From NCBI RefSeq assembly GCF_013055795.1, contig NZ_JABETO010000034.1, forward strand, positions 1,639-63,588: a DNA stretch of 61,950 nt, in the 5' to 3' direction. Shown one piece after another: positions 50,802 to 59,334 of this stretch. The notes below the pieces were generated by a model. That model ran no database searches and was not told the DNA's origin. It worked only from the letters and a program-made list of their open reading frames with translations. The translations under genes were made by a program, and so were the position numbers. The stretch comes from Streptomyces sp. I05A-00742 (GTDB lineage Bacteria; Actinomycetota; Actinomycetes; Streptomycetales; Streptomycetaceae). Each line of letters begins with the position of its first letter. Position 1 is the first letter of the stretch.

Positions 50802-52463
50802 GTGCCGCACCTGGACGCCACCGCGGTACGCACCTGGTGCGCTCTGGCGCTCGACGCGCTCGGCCGGGCCCGCGAGGAGATCGACGCGATCAACGTCTAC
50901 CCCGTGGCCGACGGCGACACCGGAACCAATCTCTACCTGACCGTCGAGTCCGCCGCCCGCGCCGTGGACGCCGTCTTCGACGCGCACGCCACGACGGGCC
51001 CCGAGGCCCGCCCCGGCCTGCCGGAGGCGGTACGGGCCATGGCGCACGGCGCGCTGATAGGGGCGCGCGGCAACTCGGGCACGATCCTGGCGCAGCTGCT
51101 GCGCGGCATGGCCGAGGTACTGGCCGACGACACGGCCCCCGCCGGAACGCCGGGTGACGAAGGTCACCTGCTGGGCCGGGCGCTGCGCCGCGCGGTCGAC
51201 TCCGCGTACGAGGGCGTCGCCCGGCCCGTCGAGGGCACCGTCCTCACCGTGGCCGCCGCCGCGGCCGCCGCCGCCCGGCGGGCCGGGGGCGACGCGGCCG
51301 CTGTGGCCCGCGCGGCGCACGACGCGGCCGGCACGGCCCTGGAGGCCACCCCCTGCCAGCTGGAGGTGCTCGGCCGGGCAGGAGTGGTCGACGCGGGCGG
51401 CAAGGGCCTGGTGGAGGTCCTGGGGGCCCTCTCGGCCGCCCTGGAGGGCGGCGCCGTGCCGGTGGCGTCCCCCGGGAAGGGGCAGGCGCCGCGCGCGTGG
51501 CGGACCGAGGGCTGCCCGGCGGAGCCCGCTTCCGGTGCCGCGCCCGGCGACGGGCCCGCCTTCGAGGTGATCTACCTGCTGGACGCGGACGACGAGGCCG
51601 TCGCCCGGCTGCGCGCCCGGCTCGACGTCCTCGGCGAATCGCTCGTCGTCGTCGGGGGCGACGGGCTGTGGAACGTGCACGTCCACGTGGACGACGCGGG
51701 GGCCGCCGTCGAGGCCGGGATCGACGCCGGCCGCCCGCACCGGATCCGGATCACCCACTTCGGCGCCGCCGCCGAGGAGCGCACCCGCGTCCCCGAGCGC
51801 GTCCAGCGCGCCGTCGTGGCCGTCGTCCCCGGCGAGGGGCTGGCCGCCCTGTGCGCGGAGGCCGGCGCGACCGTGGTGTCGGTCCGGCCCGGCGAACCGC
51901 CCGCCAGCGGGGAGCTCGTCCAGGCGATCCGGCGCGCGCACGCCCACGAGGTCGTGCTGCTGCCCAACGACCCCGACCTGCGGCACACCGCCGCCGCGGC
52001 CGCGGAACAGGCCCGCACCGAGGGCGTCCGCGTCGCCCTCATCCCCACCCGCTCCCCGGTCCAGGGCGTCGCCGCCCTCGCCGTCCACGAGCCCGCCCGC
52101 CGCTTCGACGAGGACGTCGTCGCCATGACCTCCGCCGCCGGCGCCACCCGCTACGCGGAAGTGACCGTCGCGGAACGGCAGTCCTGGACCATGGCCGGCG
52201 TCTGCCAGGCCGGCGACGTGCTGGGGCTGATCGACGGGGACGTCGCCGTCATCGGCGCCGGCCTCGCCGCGACCGCCGCCACCGTGCTCGACCGGATGCT
52301 CGCGGCCGGCGGCGAGCTGGTCACCCTCGTCGTGGCCGCCGGCGTCCCGGACGAGGTCACCGAGGGTCTTGAGCGGCACGTCCGCGGCGGCCACCTCGCC
52401 GTGGACACGGTGGTCTACCGGGGCGGCCGGCAGCAGGCGCCGCTGCTGATCGGCATCGAATAG
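50802..52463 (+). CDS. DAK2-domain protein, fatty acid kinase FakA-like
   Basis: The protein has 553 residues from a GTG at 50802 behind GAGGAGGAACG. The DhaL/DAK2 domain (residues 1-205) has NVYPVADGDTGTNLYLTVES, the nucleotide and Mg site, and GARGNSGTILAQLLRGMAEV. After a linker comes the FakA-type middle and C-terminal domain: FEVIYLLDADDEAVARLRAR, LWNVHVHVDDAGAAVEAG, HEVVLLPNDPDLRHTAAAAA and SWTMAGVCQAGDVLGLIDGD. In Firmicutes FakA phosphorylates FakB-bound fatty acids; here the partner DegV protein is not adjacent. recG follows 75 bases later, as in other Streptomyces. Confidence 0.88.
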   Translation: MPHLDATAVRTWCALALDALGRAREEIDAINVYPVADGDTGTNLYLTVESAARAVDAVFDAHATTGPEARPGLPEAVRAMAHGALIGARGNSGTILAQLLRGMAEVLADDTAPAGTPGDEGHLLGRALRRAVDSAYEGVARPVEGTVLTVAAAAAAAARRAGGDAAAVARAAHDAAGTALEATPCQLEVLGRAGVVDAGGKGLVEVLGALSAALEGGAVPVASPGKGQAPRAWRTEGCPAEPASGAAPGDGPAFEVIYLLDADDEAVARLRARLDVLGESLVVVGGDGLWNVHVHVDDAGAAVEAGIDAGRPHRIRITHFGAAAEERTRVPERVQRAVVAVVPGEGLAALCAEAGATVVSVRPGEPPASGELVQAIRRAHAHEVVLLPNDPDLRHTAAAAAEQARTEGVRVALIPTRSPVQGVAALAVHEPARRFDEDVVAMTSAAGATRYAEVTVAERQSWTMAGVCQAGDVLGLIDGDVAVIGAGLAATAATVLDRMLAAGGELVTLVVAAGVPDEVTEGLERHVRGGHLAVDTVVYRGGRQQAPLLIGIE

Positions 52464-52538
52464 CCCGCGTTGTCAGTGGTCTGGTGTGCAATGGGTGACG
52501 ACGCCGGTCCCGAAGACGACGCCGGTCCTGGAGGGACA

Positions 52539-54740
52539 GTGCTGGACGAACCCCTGAAGAAGATCCTCGGCGGCACCACCGCGAAGGTGATGGCCGAACA
52601 CCTCGGCCTGCACACCGCCGGTGACCTCCTGCACCACTACCCGCGCCGCTACGCCGAGCGCGGCGAGCTGACCCGGCTCGCCGACCTGCCGCTCGACGAG
52701 CACGTCACGGTCGTCGCGCAGGTCGCCAAGGCCGCCATGAAGACCTTCAACCACGGCCGGGGCGTCCGCCTGGAAGTGGTGGTCACCGACGGCAGCGGCA
52801 CGCTGACCCTGGTCTTCTTCGGGCGCGGCGCGTACGCGCGCGAGAAGGAGCTGGTCCCCGGCCGGCGCGGGATGTTCGCGGGCAAGGTGTCGCTGTTCCA
52901 CCGCACCCGGCAGCTGCTCCACCCCGACTACGAGCTGCTGGACCGGGACAGCGGCGCGGAGGCCGCCGAGGACTTCGCCAACCGGCTGCTGCCGCTCTAC
53001 CCGGCCTGCAAGCAGTTCCCGTCCTGGAAGCTCACCAAGGCCGTCGACACCCTGCTGGCCACCTTCGAGGCGGACCACTGGCGGAGCCTCGTCGACCCGC
53101 TGCCGCCCGCGCTGCGCGAGGGCCGCGGGCTGGCCGAGCTCCCGGACGCCTTCCGCAAGGTCCACCGGCCGCGCACCAAGGCCGACATCGAGGACGCCCG
53201 GGCCCGGCTGAAGTGGGACGAGGCGTTCGTCCTCCAGGTCGCCCTCGCCCGCCGCCGGCACACCGACACCCAGCTCCCGGCCGTGGCCCGGAAGCCCGTG
53301 GCGGGCGGCCTGCTCGACGCCTTCGACGCCAAGCTGCCGTTCACCCTGACCGACGGCCAGCGCACCGTCTCCGCCGAGATCTTCGAGGACCTCGCCGCCG
53401 AGCACCCCATGCACCGGCTGCTCCAGGGCGAGGTCGGCAGCGGCAAGACCATGGTCGCGCTGCGGGCGATGCTCGCCGTCGTGGACGCGGGCGGCCAGGC
53501 GGCCCTGCTGGCCCCCACCGAGGTACTGGCCCAGCAGCACCACCGGTCGATCACCGAGATGATGGGCGAGCTGGCCGAGGGCGGCCTGCTCGGCGGTGCC
53601 GAGCAGGGCACCAAGGTCGTGCTGCTGACCGGCTCCATGGGCGCCCCGGCCCGCCGCCGGGCGCTCCTGGACCTCGCCACCGGCGAGGCGGGCGTCGTCA
53701 TCGGCACCCACGCGCTGATCGAGGACAAGGTGCGGTTCCACGACCTCGGCCTGGTCGTCGTGGACGAGCAGCACCGCTTCGGCGTCGAGCAGCGGGACGC
53801 CCTGCGGTCGAAGGGCAAGCAGCCCCCGCACCTGCTGGTGATGACGGCGACGCCCATCCCGCGCACGGTGGCCATGACCGTCTTCGGCGACCTGGAGACG
53901 TCCGTCCTGGACCAGCTCCCCGCCGGACGCTCGCCCATCGCCACCCACGTCGTCCCCGCCAAGGACAAGCCGCACTTCCTGACCCGCGCCTGGGAGCGGG
54001 TGCGCGAGGAGGTCGAGGGCGGCCACCAGGCGTACGTGGTGTGCCCGCGCATCGGCGACGACGAGGAGGGTGCCGCCGCCGGGAAGAAGGCCGACGGCCC
54101 GGACGGCCCGGACGACCCGGAGAAGCGCCCGCCGCTCGCCGTCCTCGACATCGCCGAACAGCTCGGCAAGGGCCCGCTGGCCGGGCTGCGCGTCGAGTTC
54201 CTGCACGGCAGGATGCAGCCCGAGGCCAAGGACGACGTCATGCGCCGCTTCGCCGCCGGCGCGGTGGACGTGCTCGTGGCGACCACCGTCATCGAGGTGG
54301 GCGTGAACGTCCCCAACTCCACCGTCATGGTGATCATGGACGCCGACCGGTTCGGCGTCTCCCAGCTCCACCAGCTCCGCGGCCGCGTCGGCCGTGGCTC
54401 CGCCCCCGGCCTCTGCCTCCTCGTCACCGAGGCCGGCGAGGCGAGCCCCGCCCGCGGGCGTCTCGCCGCCGTCGCCGGGACCCTCGACGGGTTCGAGCTC
54501 TCCCGCATCGACCTGGAGCAGCGCCGTGAGGGCGACGTCCTCGGCCAGGCCCAGTCCGGTGTCCGGTCCTCGCTCCGGATGCTCACCGTCATCGATGACG
54601 AGGAGGTCATCGCGGCGGCCCGTGAGGAGGCGACGGCGATCGTCGTCGCCGATCCGGAGCTTGGCTCCTTTCCTGAGCTGCGCACGGCGCTGGATGCGCT
54701 GCTGGACGCGGAGCGGGAGGAGTTCCTGGACAAGGGGTGA
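52539..54740 (+). CDS. recG: ATP-dependent DNA helicase RecG
   Basis: The start is the GTG at 52539, 4 bases after GGAGG; an ATG at 52491 is possible. The protein has 733 residues. Order: a wedge OB-fold domain (TAKVMAEHLGLHTAGDLLHH, YPRRYAERGEL, TLVFFGRGAY), Walker A GEVGSGKT at residues 297-304, DEQH box at 409-412 (VVDEQHRFGVEQR), motif III TATPIPRT, and C-terminal VIEVGVNVPNSTVMVI and QLRGRVGRG. It remodels stalled replication forks and Holliday junctions. The PPLAVLDIAEQLGKGPLAGL stretch, with an insertion rich in K, D and G before it, is typical of actinobacterial RecG. Confidence 0.95.
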   Translation: MLDEPLKKILGGTTAKVMAEHLGLHTAGDLLHHYPRRYAERGELTRLADLPLDEHVTVVAQVAKAAMKTFNHGRGVRLEVVVTDGSGTLTLVFFGRGAYAREKELVPGRRGMFAGKVSLFHRTRQLLHPDYELLDRDSGAEAAEDFANRLLPLYPACKQFPSWKLTKAVDTLLATFEADHWRSLVDPLPPALREGRGLAELPDAFRKVHRPRTKADIEDARARLKWDEAFVLQVALARRRHTDTQLPAVARKPVAGGLLDAFDAKLPFTLTDGQRTVSAEIFEDLAAEHPMHRLLQGEVGSGKTMVALRAMLAVVDAGGQAALLAPTEVLAQQHHRSITEMMGELAEGGLLGGAEQGTKVVLLTGSMGAPARRRALLDLATGEAGVVIGTHALIEDKVRFHDLGLVVVDEQHRFGVEQRDALRSKGKQPPHLLVMTATPIPRTVAMTVFGDLETSVLDQLPAGRSPIATHVVPAKDKPHFLTRAWERVREEVEGGHQAYVVCPRIGDDEEGAAAGKKADGPDGPDDPEKRPPLAVLDIAEQLGKGPLAGLRVEFLHGRMQPEAKDDVMRRFAAGAVDVLVATTVIEVGVNVPNSTVMVIMDADRFGVSQLHQLRGRVGRGSAPGLCLLVTEAGEASPARGRLAAVAGTLDGFELSRIDLEQRREGDVLGQAQSGVRSSLRMLTVIDDEEVIAAAREEATAIVVADPELGSFPELRTALDALLDAEREEFLDKG

Positions 54741-54751
54741 CGCCTGCGGCG

Positions 54752-54917
54752 GGCTGTGCCCCGGGCCCCGGCATCGCGGCTTCGCCGCGAGGTGTCCTCA
54801 ATCGCCGGACGGGCTGAGTTCAGCCCGTCCGGCGATTGAGGACGCGCGCCGCAGGCGCGCTCGGGGGTGCGGGGGCTTGCCCCCGCAAGAAACGGTGAAA
54901 GGGCGGGACCGGGGCAC
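54752..54917. repeat. long palindromic intergenic element, copy 5 (left outer arm mostly missing)
   Basis: The core at 54794-54843 is of the AATCG type with turn CTGAGTTCAG. The right arm is complete (GGGGGCTTGCCCCCGCAAG, AAACGGTGAAAGGGCGGGAC, CGGGGCAC). The left arm keeps only GGCTGTGCCCCGGG and a CGCGGCTTCGCCGCG hairpin. It lies between recG and rsmD, both plus strand. Confidence 0.88.
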
Positions 54918-54999
54918 ACCCCCCGCCCACGGCCTACGCTGAGGGCAACGGCGAACCCCGCCGCCAAACCCACCCGCCCCACGAAGGACCCCACCCCAC

Positions 55000-55605
55000 A
55001 TGACCCGCGTGATCGCCGGAACCGCCGGCGGACGCCGCCTCGCCGTGCCGCCCGGCACCGGCACCCGCCCGACCTCCGACCGGGCGCGCGAGGGCCTGTT
55101 CTCGACCTGGACGTCGTTCCTGGGCTCGCTGGAGGGCGCCCGGGTCATGGACCTCTACGGCGGCTCGGGCGCCGTCGGGCTGGAGGCCCTGTCGCGCGGT
55201 GCGGGGCACGCGTTGCTGGTGGAGGCGGACGCCCGCGCGGTCCGGGTCATCAGGGAGAACGTCAGGACGGTCGGGCTGCCGGGCGCCGAGGTGCGCCAGG
55301 GCAGGGCCGAGCAGATCGCCGCGGGGCCCGCCACGGCCCCGTACGACGTGGTGTTCCTCGACCCGCCGTACGCGGTCACCGATGACGAACTGCGCGAGAT
55401 CCTGCTCACACTCCGCGAGGGGGGCTGGCTCGCCGAGGAGGCGCTGGTCACCGTCGAGCGCGGGACCAGGGGCGGAACGTTCCACTGGCCGGAGGGCTTC
55501 GAAGGACTGAGGGCCCGTCGCTACGGCGAGGGGACGCTTTGGTACGGTCGCGCCGCCTCGGCGTGCACCACCGACACCGCTCCGAGCAGGTCACGCACGC
55601 CATGA
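55000..55605 (+). CDS. rsmD: 16S rRNA (guanine966-N2)-methyltransferase
   Basis: The protein has 201 residues of the RsmD family: TRVIAGTAGGRRLAVPPG, RPTSDRAREGLFSTW, SAM-binding VMDLYGGSGAVGLEALSRGA, and the catalytic DPPY in VFLDPPYAVTDDELREIL. The C-terminal 20 residues are not conserved and may come from read-through into the coaD start. Its stop overlaps the coaD ATG (ATGA), so the two are coupled. Confidence 0.93.
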   Translation: MTRVIAGTAGGRRLAVPPGTGTRPTSDRAREGLFSTWTSFLGSLEGARVMDLYGGSGAVGLEALSRGAGHALLVEADARAVRVIRENVRTVGLPGAEVRQGRAEQIAAGPATAPYDVVFLDPPYAVTDDELREILLTLREGGWLAEEALVTVERGTRGGTFHWPEGFEGLRARRYGEGTLWYGRAASACTTDTAPSRSRTP

Positions 55606-56114
55606 ACGCACCGGAGAGCGAGGAACCACCGTTGTTGCGCCGCGCCGTCTGTCCGGGGTCGTTCGACCCCGTCACCAATGGACACCTCGACATCATCGCC
55701 CGCGCGTCCCGGCTGTACGACGTCGTGCACGTGGCCGTGATGATCAACAAATCGAAGCAGGGCCTGTTCACGGTGGACGAGCGGATAGAACTGCTCCGCC
55801 AGGTCACCGCCGAGTACGGGAATGTGGAGGTGGAGTCCTTCCACGGCCTCCTCGTCGAGTTCTGCAAGGACCGCGGCATCCCCGCCATCGTCAAGGGGCT
55901 GCGCGCGGTCAGCGACTTCGACTACGAGCTCCAGATGGCCCAGATGAACAACGGGCTGTCGGGCGTCGAGACCCTGTTCGTCCCCACCAACCCCACCTAC
56001 AGCTTCCTCTCCTCCAGCCTGGTCAAGGAGGTCGCGGCCTGGGGCGGCGACGTCTCCCACCTGGTGCCGCCGCTCGTGCTGGACGCCCTGACCGAACGCC
56101 TCGCGCGCCGCTGA
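55602..56114 (+). CDS. coaD: phosphopantetheine adenylyltransferase
   Basis: The protein has 170 residues from the ATG at 55602. The nucleotidyltransferase signature T-x-G-H is TNGH at residues 25-28 in CPGSFDPVTNGHLDIIARA. The other sites are MINKSKQGLFTVDERI, VKGLRAVSDFDYELQMAQMN and PTYSFLSSSLVKEVA. It makes dephospho-CoA from 4'-phosphopantetheine and ATP. The rsmD-coaD pairing is widespread. Confidence 0.96.
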   Translation: MNAPESEEPPLLRRAVCPGSFDPVTNGHLDIIARASRLYDVVHVAVMINKSKQGLFTVDERIELLRQVTAEYGNVEVESFHGLLVEFCKDRGIPAIVKGLRAVSDFDYELQMAQMNNGLSGVETLFVPTNPTYSFLSSSLVKEVAAWGGDVSHLVPPLVLDALTERLARR

Positions 56115-56222
56115 CCCGGCGCCCGGAACTGACGACTCGTCAGTAGCTGCCGGGCGGCGGCCGACGGCCGTACAGTCGTGGCGTTCGTACCCGTCGTCCA
56201 GAAGAGAGTGGCGATCGTCAAG

Positions 56223-57335
56223 GTGGACGTGCAGAAGAAGCTCGACGAGATCGTCGCGGCGGTCGCCGGCGCCCGGGCCATGCCGATGTCGGCGTCCTGC
56301 GTCATCAACCGGGCCGAGCTGCTCGCCCGCCTCGAAGAGGTGCGGGCGGCCCTGCCCGGCTCCCTCGCCCAGGCGCGGGAGCTCATCGGCGGCCGGGAAC
56401 AGCTGGTCGCCGACGCCCGCGAGGAGGCCGAGCGGATCATCGAGTCCGCGCGCGCCCACCGCGGCTCGCTGATCTCCGGCACCGAGGTCGCCCGGGAGTC
56501 CCGGGAGGAGGCCGAGCGCATCCTCGCGGAGGCCCGCCGGGAGGCCGACGGGATCCGCGCCGAGGCCGACGACTACGTGGACAGCAAGCTCGCCAACTTC
56601 GAGGTCGTCCTCACCAAGACCCGCGGCTCCGTCGAGCGCGGCCGGGAGAAGCTGCTCGGCCTGGGCGACGGCTACGACCCCGAGGACCCGGCCGGCACGG
56701 ACGTCCCCGCGCGCAGCGGCGACCCCGCCACCCAGCGGCACAACGCCGACGCCTACGTGGACGCCAAGCTCTCGGCCGTCTCCGCCGTGCTGGCCACGAC
56801 GCTGGAGGCGGTGGGCCGCGGCCGGGAGAAGCTGCTGGGAGCGCGCCCGGCGGACGAGCTGGGCGCCCACATGGCGGCCCAGGACGGGCTCGGGGCGGAG
56901 CGCCCCACCACGGACGCCGACTTCCTCGCGGAGCTGGCCGCCCGCCCGGACCACCCCGCCCCGCCGGAGCCCGTCGGCGTGCCGCAGACCGTTCACGCGA
57001 CGCACGCGACGCACGCGACCCACACAGCACCTCCGGACGCGTACCCCGCCTACCAGGACCCCGGCACGGCATACCCGCAGACTGTGCCCCAGGAGGCGGC
57101 CGGGTACGGCTGGCAGCAGTACCCGCAGCAGACGGACCCGTACGCGGCCGGCGGCGGCTACGGGTGGCCCGCCCAGGACGGCGGCGTCCAGGGGTACGGC
57201 GACTACCAGCAGCAGGCCCCGGCGGGCGGTCCCGCGGCCGTTCCGCCGCAGGGCGGCGCGCTCGACGAGACCAGCTTCTTCGACACCAGCATGATCGATC
57301 TCGAACAGCTCCGCCGGTACGAGGAAGGGCGCTGA
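56223..57335 (+). CDS. DivIVA-like coiled-coil protein with low-complexity tail
   Basis: About 370 residues are counted from the GTG at 56223 (VDVQKKLDEIVAAV). Earlier GTGs at 56208 and 56178 have no better ribosome site. Residues 1-60 form a helical N-terminal domain (MSASCVINRAELLARLEEVR). Residues 60-150 form a charged coiled coil (AREEAERIIESARAHRGSL, REEAERILAEARREADGI, AEADDYVDSKLANFEVVLTK). A second YVDAKLSAVSAVLATTLEAV repeat unit follows. The C-terminal 120 residues are Y/Q/P/G-rich with a HATHATHATHT repeat and end in MIDLEQLRRYEEGR. It resembles actinomycete cell-wall/division scaffold proteins; its role is unknown. Confidence 0.65.
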   Translation: MDVQKKLDEIVAAVAGARAMPMSASCVINRAELLARLEEVRAALPGSLAQARELIGGREQLVADAREEAERIIESARAHRGSLISGTEVARESREEAERILAEARREADGIRAEADDYVDSKLANFEVVLTKTRGSVERGREKLLGLGDGYDPEDPAGTDVPARSGDPATQRHNADAYVDAKLSAVSAVLATTLEAVGRGREKLLGARPADELGAHMAAQDGLGAERPTTDADFLAELAARPDHPAPPEPVGVPQTVHATHATHATHTAPPDAYPAYQDPGTAYPQTVPQEAAGYGWQQYPQQTDPYAAGGGYGWPAQDGGVQGYGDYQQQAPAGGPAAVPPQGGALDETSFFDTSMIDLEQLRRYEEGR

Positions 57336-57509
57336 GCGCCCGCCACGGGCGGGCCGGGACCGGCCGCAGGGGCACGATTGGGCCAGGGGCGAGCCGTCCA
57401 GTATCCTGACTGTTCGGTCGCGCGTACATTCGCGATCCCGGCTGCCCACGACGTGTCGTCACGACACGTGGTGCGGCCGCCTCCGCCGCAGCGTAGAAAG
57501 CAGGAAGCC

Positions 57510-58139
57510 CTGAACGCCCGCCTCGATCACCGTTCCCCTCTCGTGTTCGACACGCACGAGCTGGGCCGGCGTCCCGGTGCGCTGAAGCGGCTCTCCCGCT
57601 CGATTCCGGCCCCCGCCGACCTCGGTATCGAGGTCATCGGAGTGGCCGAGGGCGCGACCGTTGAGCTCGACCTCCGACTGGAGTCGGTCATGGAAGGGGT
57701 GCTTGTCACAGGCACCGCCCGTGCACCGCTCACCGGGGAGTGCGTAAGGTGTCTGGAGCCGCTGGAGCGAGAGCTCGACGCGGACTTCCAGGAGATGTAC
57801 TCCTACCCCGACGCCGACAGCCGGAACCGCCCCGTGGCGGAGCCGGACGACGACGCCGAGGACGAGGAGGAAATGCTCTTCCTCGAGGGCGACCTGTTCG
57901 ACCTCGAACCCGTGCTGCGCGACGCGGTGGTGCTCTCACTGCCGCTGCAGCCGGTGTGCCGGGAGGACTGCCCGGGCCTGTGTTCCGAATGCGGAGCGCG
58001 GCTCGCGGACGACCCGGACCACCACCACGACGTCCACGACATTCGCTGGGCGGCACTGCAGGGACTCGCCGAATCCGACCAGGACGGCGAGATGGACAAC
58101 GCACCCCGGCCCGCCGGGGATGACTCACAGGAGAAGTAG
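57510..58139 (+). CDS. DUF177 (YceD) protein, probable CTG start
   Basis: The conserved protein begins LNARLDHRSPLVFDTHELGR. The codon for that leucine, CTG at 57510, lies 5 bases after AGGAAG, while no ATG precedes it in frame. Other candidates are GTGs at 57468 and 57471, which would add a poorly conserved proline-rich stretch. The domain shows ELDLRLESVMEGVLVTGTA, GECVRCLEPLERELDADF and CREDCPGLCSECGARLADDP, with paired cysteines likely binding zinc. It sits before rpmF; in other bacteria YceD is tied to 23S rRNA and ribosome assembly. Confidence 0.85.
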   Translation: MNARLDHRSPLVFDTHELGRRPGALKRLSRSIPAPADLGIEVIGVAEGATVELDLRLESVMEGVLVTGTARAPLTGECVRCLEPLERELDADFQEMYSYPDADSRNRPVAEPDDDAEDEEEMLFLEGDLFDLEPVLRDAVVLSLPLQPVCREDCPGLCSECGARLADDPDHHHDVHDIRWAALQGLAESDQDGEMDNAPRPAGDDSQEK

Positions 58140-58141
58140 CC

Positions 58142-58315
58142 GTGGCTGTTCCGAAGCGGAAGATGTCGCGCAGCAACACGCGCCACCGCCGGTCGCAGTG
58201 GAAGGCTGCGGTCCCCACCCTGGTGGCGTGCGAGCGCTGCCACGAGCCGAAGCAGCAGCACATCGCGTGCCCGAGCTGCGGCACCTACAACAAGCGCCAG
58301 GTCCTCGAGGTCTGA
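58142..58315 (+). CDS. rpmF: 50S ribosomal protein L32
   Basis: A 57-residue product runs from a GTG at 58142 to a TGA at 58313-58315: MAVPKRKMSRSNTRHRRSQW, then PTLVACERCHEPKQQH and ACPSCGTYNKRQVLEV. It has the zinc-ribbon C-x-x-C pairs. It starts 2 bases after the DUF177 stop, so the two are cotranscribed, the order found in most bacteria. AGGAGAAG, the ribosome site, overlaps the upstream stop. Confidence 0.96.
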   Translation: MAVPKRKMSRSNTRHRRSQWKAAVPTLVACERCHEPKQQHIACPSCGTYNKRQVLEV

Positions 58316-58334
58316 TCGGCGGGTGACAGGCTCT

Positions 58335-59237
58335 ATGTCAGACGCCACTACGCCGTCCCGCGGTCGCGGGACAGGTTCCGGACCGGCGCCACAGGACGCA
58401 GCCTCGTCTCACACGCTTCTGGAAGGGCGGCTCGGGTACAGACTCGAGACCGCCCTTCTGGTGCGTGCGCTGACCCACCGCTCCTACGCCTACGAGAACG
58501 GCGGTCTGCCCACCAACGAGCGGCTGGAGTTCCTCGGTGACTCCGTCCTCGGCCTGGTGGTCACGGACACGCTGTACCGCATCCACCCCGACCTGCCCGA
58601 GGGCCAGCTGGCCAAGCTGCGGGCCGCGGTGGTCAATTCGCGGGCGCTGGCGGAGGTCGGCCGGGGTCTCGACCTCGGTTCCTTCATCCGGCTCGGCCGG
58701 GGCGAAGAGGGGACGGGAGGCCGTGACAAGGCCTCGATCCTCGCCGACACCCTGGAAGCGGTGATCGGCGCGGTCTACCTCGACCAGGGGCTCGACGCCG
58801 CCGCCGAACTGGTGCACAGGCTCTTCGATCCGCTGATCGAGAAGTCCTCGAACCTCGGCGCCGGCCTGGACTGGAAGACCAGCCTCCAGGAGCTCACGGC
58901 GACAGAGGGGCTGGGCGTGCCCGAGTACCTCGTCACCGAGACGGGTCCGGACCACGAGAAGACCTTCACGGCTGCTGCCCGCGTCGGTGGTGTCGAGTAC
59001 GGCACCGGCACCGGCCGCAGCAAGAAGGAAGCCGAACAGCAGGCGGCCGAGTCCGCCTGGCGCGCCATCCACGGCGCGGCGGAAGCCCGGGCCAAGGCCG
59101 CCGAGGCCGAACGGACCGGGAAGCCGGAGAAGGCCGCGAAGGCCACCAAGGCGAACAAGCCGGCGCCCGCCGGTGACCCGGTGGTCACCGCGGACACCGA
59201 CACCACCGCGGGCGGCCCCCAGCCCGCCTCGCACTGA
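58335..59237 (+). CDS. rnc: ribonuclease III (AbsB)
   Basis: The protein has 300 residues from the ATG at 58335; a GTG at 58323 is an alternative. The RNase III signature is NERLEFLGDSVL at residues 61-72. The metal residues are completed by DTLEAVIGAVYLDQGLD. The dsRNA-binding domain (DWKTSLQELTATEGLGVPEY, VGGVEYGTGTGRSKKEAEQQ) follows. A lysine/alanine-rich tail of about 50 residues is extra compared with E. coli. In S. coelicolor this gene is absB, required for antibiotic production through RNA processing. A terminator separates it from mutM. Confidence 0.95.
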   Translation: MSDATTPSRGRGTGSGPAPQDAASSHTLLEGRLGYRLETALLVRALTHRSYAYENGGLPTNERLEFLGDSVLGLVVTDTLYRIHPDLPEGQLAKLRAAVVNSRALAEVGRGLDLGSFIRLGRGEEGTGGRDKASILADTLEAVIGAVYLDQGLDAAAELVHRLFDPLIEKSSNLGAGLDWKTSLQELTATEGLGVPEYLVTETGPDHEKTFTAAARVGGVEYGTGTGRSKKEAEQQAAESAWRAIHGAAEARAKAAEAERTGKPEKAAKATKANKPAPAGDPVVTADTDTTAGGPQPASH

Positions 59238-59242
59238 AACAC

Positions 59243-59281
59243 CGGCCGGTCCACGGCGCATCGCGCGCCGTGGACCGGCCG
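59243..59281 (+). terminator. terminator of the rpmF-rnc region
   Basis: CGGCCGGTCCACGGCGC at 59243-59259 pairs perfectly (17 bp) with GCGCCGTGGACCGGCCG at 59265-59281, followed by TTTCG. It starts 6 bases after the rnc stop. Confidence 0.88.
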
Positions 59282-59334
59282 TTTCGCGTCCGCCCCCCCC
59301 CGCGGCAGCGACGAACCGTCTCCGGAGGAGCACC

